The translations under genes and the position numbers were made by a program. This document shows positions 56,261 to 64,000 of a stretch of 64,000 nt of DNA, one piece after another. A model generated the notes under the pieces. It saw only the letters and a list, made by a program, of their open reading frames with translations. It was not told the origin of the DNA and did not search any database. The DNA comes from Agroathelia rolfsii (taxonomy: Eukaryota > Basidiomycota > Agaricomycetes > Amylocorticiales > Amylocorticiaceae): positions 2,046,001-2,110,000 of the forward strand of contig JABRWF010000003.1 of the NCBI GenBank assembly GCA_018343915.1. The letters are read 5' to 3'. Numbering within the stretch: position 1 is the stretch's first letter; each line of letters begins with the position of its first letter.

Positions 56261-57153
56261 ATGGCTGAGTCAGCTGCCCCTTCAACTGATACACCCCAGC
56301 CCAGACCCCCTGTTGATGTTTTGTACTGCGGGAGTGCGCATAGCCCTGACGTTTTACGATCCTGACACGCATCTTATGCTGTGTCGCAGTCTGCACTTTT
56401 CCACCTGAATATTGTGAATTTGGCTCGTCTTTGACGAGATGCAAGGAATGGCTCAAGGATAACCATCCTGATCTGTTCGAGCGATACTACTCCAACGGTA
56501 TGATTACATCTACATATGCATACATGATCAAGATTCATTTTTCTTTCTTTGATTTTTCAGAGGCCTTACAAGCCAAAATCGGGACGCTCAGTGTGGAAGC
56601 ACAATCAAAATTGGAGAAAGATACTGCTAAGAAGGAAGCGAAAGCAGAAGCCAAGGCTGATGCTGCAAACAAGAAGAAAATGGTATGATTTATTAGGCGC
56701 TACGATAAATCCAACAATCGACTGACGCCATCATAGTCCTCACAAGTACGCCTGACAACATCTTTAAATAAATTCCAAAGGATCCTTAGCAGCCTTTGTT
56801 CAGGTTATCATCAAAAGGATCGAACGTAACAAGCGCAAGCATGTCACTTCTGTCTATGGGCTAGAGAATTTCGGTAAGTGAATACGAGTGTTGGAATGAG
56901 TCGGGGTTGACCCGATGGTAAATGTTTGTGTATAGGCATCGACTTGAAGAAGGCTGCTAAGCAGCTTGCCCAGAAGTTTGCCACTGGCGCCTCTGTCACC
57001 AAGAATGCGCAGGGACTGGATGAAATAGTTGTCCAGGGTGATGTTAGTGAAGAGATCATCGAGCTGATTGAGTCCGAGGCAGGTGTGCTCAAGGGGGTAC
57101 CAAAAGATAACGTATCCATAGTTGAGGATAAGAAGAAGAAGAACAATGATTAA
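56261..57153 (+). CDS. TMA22: Translation machinery protein TMA22 (DENR)
   Basis: TMA22/DENR pairs with TMA20/MCT-1 to eject deacylated tRNA and mRNA from post-termination 40S subunits. Exons 56261..56333, 56390..56497, 56561..56682, 56737..56745, 56804..56873 and 56936..57153 give about 199 residues, the family length. The N-terminus contains the zinc-binding start VDVLYCGICTFPPEYCEF and CKEWLKDNHPDLF. A Lys/Ala-rich linker leads to the SUI1/eIF1-like domain: VIIKRIERNKRKHVTSVYGL, FGIDLKKAAKQLAQKFATGA, then GLDEIVVQGDVSEEI. The linker is joined to the SUI1 domain by a 9-nt exon coding SSQ. The C-terminal tail is Lys/Asp-rich (EDKKKKNND). Confidence 0.94.
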
Positions 57154-57755
57154 GATGCTTGTTAAAGTTATCATCATCCTGTAATATTTGTTCGCTTTGA
57201 TGAAGCAATGTACCGTTATCTCAGGACGTTAATTTCACCTAGTGCCCCGTAGCTCACGAGTATATCACCCTTCCTCGGTGTTGCCGTAAATCGACAACGT
57301 ACAGCCAATCCTACGTCATCGAGTTTGTATTGAATTTTGTCAGTCCATTCACGAACTCGATTTGATATTCCAAGTATCTCTCTCTCGACAACGAAGCACC
57401 TTACTAGATGTATGACAAAAAATTATATCAAAACATTACTAAATATCCAGCTGACTAAGAAAAAGAAAGGAAAAAGAAGAGAGAAAAAGTCCGAGAATGC
57501 CGTGGATTTGGAGGGGGAGGCTAACTATGCGGAGATGATGATTGATATGGTCCGTAGGTAATAAAAAGGAGAGTATGTAAGAGAGACAGTTACGAGGCAC
57601 CTAGATGCTAGAAGAGTACTTGTGAAGTCCAGAAAGGAACAAAGTAATAAACGGGTAGAGGAGTGATCCTTTACGCCCAAGAGCTATTGCGTATCGTAAA
57701 ACATACTATGTATCATATGGTGCTGTGTGTATGCATGTAGTCCGTCCGTCAAATC
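57154..57755. other. Convergent spacer with polypurine tract
   Basis: 602 bp between the 3' ends of TMA22 (plus) and the chitin synthase gene (minus). It contains a purine-only run of about 45 bases around 57455-57495. No gene was recognised. Confidence 0.5.
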
Positions 57756-60700
57756 TTAAGATTCAGACAGGATTTTATCTATAGACTGGTTCAAGAAATC
57801 CTTGCGACCAGAGAGATCTGCCTTGGGGAAGCGAGTGGACATGGCTTCTCGAGCAGTCCTGAGTAAAGAAAAAAGGTCAGCGTCTGGGACATTTAAAACA
57901 TAGCAAAGGCACAAACTTCTTCGTGACAGTCATAAGGTCCTGTGTTGCCAGATAACTCTTCAAAGAAGCGAACAGTTCATCATCGGAAGGATCGGGGTTC
58001 ATGCTTGGCCCTTGTCCTTGGAGCAAGTTCGCTGTCGTCGCCATCGAGAACGTCGACATTGGTCGTTGCTGCATGTTGAACGGTGATGCCATGTTACCCG
58101 CGCCCAGCTGCGACGCCGAGCCTGAGGCGAACATATTCATGTTGGACATAATCGTGTTGCGAGGGGCACCGCCGCCCATCATGTCCATGCCGTACATACT
58201 ACCCGTGTGCTGGTATGGCATAGGCGCCATAACGGGCATGCTCATTCCACCGTACTCCGATCCTGCTACCGAGCCAGGGCCTGTGCCGAATGGCATCATG
58301 GGCAATTGCGGCATGCCACCATATTGTGACATGGCGTAGGGCGCCGCACCTTGCTGAGAACGAATGGAAGGTGTATTGTGCGCATGCGAGCTGGAGCCGC
58401 CACGAATCACGTCAGTATCCCGATAATAGTCACCCGACATGGACGCCTGCTGGAAGCTATGAGGAGACTGGCCACGCGAAGGTGCATGGAACTGAGAACG
58501 GGGCTGAGTGAATTCGGTCTTGTACGTGTTGTCCGAGTGACGAGAGCCTGTCTCCCAAGCCTCTGCTTCATATTCTACAAAGCAGCGTTAAGTTGGTTTC
58601 ATCATAAGAAATAAAATGAATTGCGACAGCACCAGAGAACTTCTTGAGGGGAATCATCGACTCATCGAATTTATCGTCGTCGCTGACCATGATCTTCTTG
58701 TTGTTACCTTCACCAATGACGAGACGAGTGTTACCCCAACCGAATTCGTCCATGCACCAGAAAGAGTAAACGGGCAGGAAGAACGAGTAGACGGGATATC
58801 TAGATCACATGATTATCAGCAAATTTACCGGTTAAACACAAAGTTGCAACGCACGAAAGGAGATAGACAACCATCCAGCCGATAAGCATGAATTCCCGCT
58901 TGAGAAGGAAGATGACAGCCTGAACCGTAGATTAAACATCATATTGCAAAGGACCAAGGATTGAAAGCACAAACCTGGAAACCATATGTGACTGCTATCA
59001 TGATGATGGAAATGAGTGGGAAGGCTGTTTTGTGGAGAGAGACCATGACAACAAGGTAGACGAGCTATTAAACAGGGATACTGTTCAGTAAAAAGTTTCA
59101 AATAAAACAATAAAAAGAACCGCCTACATAAACGACAGTGGATGGGAGAATCTAAAACGCAAACTATGAGCTAACAAGCCTAGATCACAAGCCCAGTTCT
59201 AAACTCACCAAAGTACCCAGAAGATCGATGAAGACGAAGAAACGCATCGAGAAACAGCAGAAGCCGAACAACTCGGGCAAGAACACGAGCTCGAACAAGT
59301 TGTGCACCGTCGAGTTAATCCAACGACGACGCTGGGAGAAGAGCACGCGCCAAGACTCGGGGGCGATCGTATGGGCGATGGCATCAGGGATAAACTTGGT
59401 CTTGAACGTTGGGAAGTGCTTCAGGAGGAGCGTGGTGAGGTAACGATCTTCACCGAGCGAGAACAAGTTCTTCTTATGCAGCGTGTCGACGTTGCCCTCG
59501 GCATAATCGTCAATGACGCGGTTCGAGATGATGATGGGACGACCCTTGTCAGCTGTACGAATACGGTACAACGAGAAACAACCAGGAAGACAGCTGACGG
59601 AGCCGAATAAACTCTCAAAGGCCTTAGACAAGTGATGGGAGATGTAGTATTCATAGACCTGTATACTCCACATTATTAGTCTCAACTTTATCTCAAGGCG
59701 TAGGTGTTGATGATCGCACCTGAATCATGGTCCACCAAGATTCTTCCGCGTTCTCCACCTTCGTTTCACCGCAGATACCAATAATCGCAGAATCATCCGC
59801 AGCAGCAGCCACAAGTCGATTGAGCGAATCGGGTGTCACCGTCTATGGGGGGGGGGGGGGGAAGGAGGGTGACTAGATCAGCAACAACTCGTAACATAAA
59901 TTGAAAGGAAAAACAAACCGTATCGGCATCAATCGTAAAGATATACTCATAAAACGCTGGATCAATGCCAATCACGTTCCGCATCTGATGATAAATCTCC
60001 AGCTCGAGCGGCGACATGGGCGCATCGAAATGCACACGGTTGAGGTAGTGCATGACCAAAATCTGACTGTCACGCTTGCCACGGTTACCTGGCTTGGAAC
60101 GCTCCGTGGGCTTGCCGACCTTGACGACGACCATGTACCTATTCACATAAACGACGCATTATAAGCCGAAAGCTCTAGTAGGAGCTGAATGGAAGAGGAA
60201 GAACAGGGAAAAGCACATACGGGACGACGTGGCCCTCAAACTCGTACAAACCCGAGTATATCTTGCCATAGTTCAACTGCTTCGAACCCTCACCGACAGA
60301 CTTGAACAGCAACGGCTCCGGATCGATCTTGGGATCCACACCAAGAATATCAAGCACGATTCGCGGCGTCGTGCGATCGTTACCGCTACCAATAATATTA
60401 CCATCGCAGATGATGAAGATTAGCTTGCGCTTGTCGTCATAGTTGAGTGCAGCCAACGAATCGATTGTACGGCGCAAGGAGTCTTCACCCTCGGTATAAC
60501 ACGGCACTTGGCAGAGAACGAACTTGTCGAGCATTTCTGGCGTACGTTTACCCGTCAATTGCAATGCAGACAAAACTAGAGGAAGAAAAAAAACCAGACC
60601 AGGTCAGCGCAAAAAATACGTAGTCAGTACCGGGCACGACATACACTTGATAAGCATTGACAACATAAGCATGGCCGAAGCGATGATCAACATGATATTT

Positions 60701-63700
60701 TGCACTTGACACCGCGCCGTCTTCCTAAAGTCTGCCTCGCCGATATAGAACACGTGCTTCAAGCAGTCTAGGTTCTGCGCTGCATACGTGCTGTTCAGTT
60801 TGGCGAGCGCCTGATTGAGCGGCGTCGTGATGTCTTGTCCGGCCTGGTTCTTGAAGACGGAGGTGACGCTGGAGTCCAAAAAGCTGTAGCCCGAAGCGGA
60901 CTCCTGCAGCTGCACGGTGTATAGATAGTCTGTGAGATCATACAACCCATTCTCGTAGAATGCCCAGGTCCTAAAACCTATGGTCAGCACTGATAAAAGA
61001 GAAGAAGCCAAAAAAAGAAATATATCACCCACTTGGCATCGGTAGATGACTGAGCCTGCGAATAAACGGAGCCACGGTCGTACACCAACGGGCCCTTCTT
61101 AAACTCATTCATCGTCGGCAAGAACGTAGCCGTGTACCAATTTTCGTTGTCCAGCGCCGTCTTTTGTGCAGACTGCAAGTATCCTGACGTGTGCACTGCC
61201 GTAGGGAAATCGGGGGTAAAGTTGGAGTACGTTAATGCAATACTCTGATCTGAAACCAAACCAGAGCAACCGAGCGCGAGCGGGACAGGGAAATAATCCG
61301 TAAGATCGCTACCGGCCAATTCACTCAAAACGTCCGCGTCGTTGCTTGCCTCGCCCGAAATGTCACTGTGATCGCCATGGACAAAGTTGGATACGTCGTA
61401 GACAACACCCTGCACGGCGACGTAGAAATCATTCGAACCCGTGTGTTGCGCTAGCTCATCTGTGTTCCACGCCTTGTCATAATTGGGGCACAACAAGCGA
61501 CCAAAGATGGCGATGTAAAAGATGACCGTCGCATTGAGTAAAAAGATAAGCCAAAAGATCGTAAACTTCTCTCGCCACGCGAGTCGAATATCCGGGCGCT
61601 TCATGCGGCCGATGAAATGCAGCGACCAGGACGGGATTAAGAACGTGCACGCCCAGACAACGCGGACCCACCATCGGCGCGCGCTAGTCGTGGGCAAGAC
61701 CTCGACGGCGTTACCCGCATCGTTCACGACAAGCCCACCCTCCTTGGACTCATTGGCGCCAGCTTTCCCATCGCCAACGCCATCCTTCTCGTTATCGTCG
61801 CCCCAAGTATCGCCAAACGTGTTGCTCCGAGGCGTCGTCGCTAGCCCACCATCGCCATACGTCTCACCGTACGTGTTCCCAGTGACGTTCCCGCGGATCA
61901 AATTGTCGCTGCTCTCACCATACCCACCCATAGCACCTGCTCCACCGGGCGTGAGCTGCACGTCAGGCACCGACATCTCCGTCTGGTCATCGCGTAGGTG
62001 CATCACGCTCTCTTCCTCATAAAACTCGCCCGAATCGCTGCGCTCGCCCGCGCGTACCTGATCCTCAACGACCTTCCAGCTGTCATACGTAAGCCAGACC
62101 GAGCGGAGGCCAACGGCATAGTCCACGCCCTCCCGCCAGCCGTTCGCGCGCGCGCACTGCCGCACACGGTCGAGCTCGGCCCCTTGGATCGTGGGCAGGT
62201 ACCGCTCGCAGAACTCGGTATGACCGTAGTCCGCGACAAACTCGACGGACCGGCGAGAGGCCATGTCGACGAGGAGCAAGGAGTGGATCTGTGCCCGCAC
62301 GCGGCGCTTGTCGAACGAGTTCGGGGAGCCGGAGTCGTTGGGCCGGATGCAGGTGATGCCCCACAGACGGGATCGGTCGAGGGAGGTCATCACCTCCGAG
62401 AGCGCATAGTTGAGCTGCGTCGTGACGGGGTACGTCTTGTCCGGATCCAGACGGGGGTGCTCGGCCGAGGGGGATGGGAGAGCGCCATCGGGCGACATGA
62501 CGGGTGTAGGTGTACGCAACGGGCGCGAGGAGACCTGGGCTTGTACGACGATCGATTCGTCCTTGGGATGCAGCTCGGCAGCCATACTGGGGCCACTGAG
62601 CAACTTGACGAGGAAGGGATCGTCCGAGTTGCGTAACAGAGTGACAAAGGAGGCATCAAACAGGTCAGTGTCCCTCTCCACAAAGCTAGTTGTATCGTAC
62701 AAGCACGGGCCAGCGTAGTGGTGGATACCGAAAAAGGGTCTATCCTGCTTCGTGAAAGACGTATGGACGCCGAACGAAGAGATAAGGTCTTCGTGCAGCA
62801 CGGCATCGGCGGTTTCCCTGTCCTTGCCAGATTTGTAAGACGACACGGACTTAGACATGACGCCCAGCAAACCACCAGGCTTCTTCTGGGCGCGCTCGCT
62901 GAGCGATGCACCACGGAGGAGCTCGACGCAGGCGGAATTGTCCGTGGTTGCAATGGTATGCAAAGTGACGCCATCTCCAACTGCCTGACTATTGTATCCG
63001 ACGCTGTCCTCAAAGGTGTGTCGGAGAAGATAAGAGTTGATGAGCTCGTCGGTAAAATTGACACAGAACTCCTCGAACGTGTTTTGGCCCTGGGCAGCAA
63101 CGAGCGTCTGTGTCGTACGGGTTTGATAACCGGGCTGATCAAGAATGGCTATCTGTGTCATGGCCTGGAACGGATCCTTCGAGTTCGGCGCCACCCTGTT
63201 ATTAATGATTTCGACCACATAGGCGAAGAGGATAGCGTAGAGATTGGCAACCAGTTCATCACGTTGGGCCGCACTTTGGGATGCGCTGAGAAGGACGGTA
63301 TAGAGCTCCTTGCGAACGTAGCTGGTCTTGTTTGTCAGGCACTGGCTGAGATCCTCTGATGATACGCCCAATAGACGTGCAACTTGATCGAGAACAGGCA
63401 TATTGAGAACATACGCCGAGACGTCCTTGTGATCGGCCTCTCCAAACTCAATGTTTCCAAGCAAGAGAATGGCGACCAAGAGGCTAAAGATGGCGGCTTG
63501 ATTCTTGGGCTTGATCCCAACCGTCTTCATGGCAGCCCGTAACGAGTCCATCGCGACCTCATCGTCGGTGAAAGGGCCTGAAGGGAGCCTGTAGCACCCC
63601 GAGGATCTCAACAAAGCATAATCTGAGGCATCCTCGAGATTGTAATAATCTCGTTCTTGGGGCGTTGCGCCAGCAAGGAACTGGTAGAAAACGTGGTAGG

Positions 63701-64000
63701 TACGCTCTTCGTGAGATAGACGCATGAGTCGGGACTTATCCAATCCCCAAGCGAGGACTTTGGCATTTGCAATACGGCCTCGCTCGGAAAAGTGCAGCTC
63801 CAAGAAGCGACTGTGCCGTGAGGCATTGGGATTGAGTAGGGTCTTTGCATTACCAAAGGAATCGAGGACACGACAGAGACATTTTATTTGCTCTGCTATT
63901 TTAGCCTCCTTTTTCGAGTGTGTGGAGAGCCGGAGGAGTTGGTCGATAAGCAGACGGCTGCTCGCCGACTTGCCAGACGCGGTTATTCCACTAGAAGTGG
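57756..64000 (-). CDS. Class V chitin synthase with myosin-like motor domain (5' end outside window)
   Basis: A plasma-membrane enzyme polymerising GlcNAc from UDP-GlcNAc into wall chitin. The largest exon (64000..61033) reads in from beyond the window, so roughly the first 100 residues are missing. It starts in the motor-like domain with the P-loop [19 protein letters not shown]; the canonical myosin loop is GESGAGKT, so this one is divergent. Later motor landmarks are [31 protein letters not shown], and [19 protein letters not shown] FNxx segments. A cytochrome b5-like domain follows ([20 protein letters not shown]). The CHS2-type domain spans many exons: [42 protein letters not shown] and the catalytic QRRRW motif. 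Several membrane helices then precede a Gly/Met-rich tail and a C-terminal DEK_C domain ([20 protein letters not shown]). An exon of 24 nt (59151..59128) codes a membrane segment. Confidence 0.94.
59847..59861 (-). repeat. 15-base homopolymer G/C tract in an intron
   Basis: On the coding strand this is C15, directly followed by ATAG and the exon starting ACGGTGACACCC. It therefore takes the place of the polypyrimidine tract at this 3' splice site in the chitin synthase gene. Such tracts slip easily in replication and sequencing, so length may be inexact. Confidence 0.85.

Noticed and set aside
61998..62636. 212-codon frame on the plus strand opposite the chitin synthase motor exon
   Set aside because: It is the antisense shadow of a GC-rich conserved exon; it has no domain, and the minus-strand protein is clearly conserved.
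1..64000. tRNA, rRNA, CRISPR arrays and insertion sequences
   Set aside because: No B-box-like GGTTCGAATCC with a matching A box was found, no spaced direct repeats of array type, and no transposase, integrase or reverse-transcriptase motifs.

Overview
This is a eukaryotic, intron-dense window from a filamentous fungus, most likely a basidiomycete (Agaricomycotina). The grounds are: introns of about 50-65 bp in almost every gene, exons as short as 6-12 nt, a class V chitin synthase with a myosin-like motor, a fungal phenylalanine ammonia-lyase, a GH72 glucanosyltransferase with a CBM43/X8 module, a PCL-type cyclin, and fungal Atg29 and Nab2 homologues. The species cannot be named from the sequence. 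I see no transposon with a recognisable domain, no tRNA or rRNA gene, and nothing prokaryotic. ATG starts and splice sites were chosen by eye from protein continuity and GT/AG signals, so exon ends are models.

Layout. 1-2068: no gene recognised. 2069-9163: small RRM protein (-), divergent from NOP14 (+), then a nucleotidyltransferase-fold protein (+) and D-glycerate 3-kinase (+). 9546-15803: secreted Egh16/GAS1-like protein (-), GH72 glucanosyltransferase (+), Gly/His-rich repeat protein (-). 15804-25453: gene-poor stretch of almost 10 kb interrupted only by a PHO80/PCL-type cyclin (-, 19033-20226). 25454-36011: mitochondrial-type P-loop ATPase (+), Nab2-like poly(A)-binding protein (-), and a 1.6-kb-exon acidic/serine-rich protein of unknown function (+). 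37486-44352: FCF1 (-), PAL (+), acyl-CoA-binding/ankyrin protein (+), DEK_C-SWIB protein (+). 44442-57153: oligoribonuclease REX2 (-), M24 aminopeptidase (+), membrane-anchored tandem amidohydrolase (-), PTAR1-like prenyltransferase-alpha repeat protein (-), metallo-beta-lactamase-fold protein (+), ATG29 (-), TMA22/DENR (+). 57756-64000: class V chitin synthase (-), whose 5' end lies beyond the window.

Functional links. Several genes serve RNA and ribosome metabolism (NOP14 and FCF1 in the small-subunit processome, TMA22 in ribosome recycling, NAB2 in mRNA export, REX2 in oligo-RNA decay). Others serve the cell wall (GH72, chitin synthase). They are neighbours, not a cluster with one pathway. 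Most adjacent pairs are divergent or convergent; five gene pairs share short bidirectional promoters, two of which carry palindromic CACGTG boxes.

The most unusual feature is gene architecture. I find a set of micro-exons (6, 8, 9, 9, 11, 12, 12 and 17 nt), an initiator exon whose coding part is only ATG (FCF1), three GC-AG introns, one apparent GA-AG intron inside a P-loop, stopless introns of length 3n, and repeated exons of equal phase in the Gly/His-rich protein. I see no convincing new multi-gene system.
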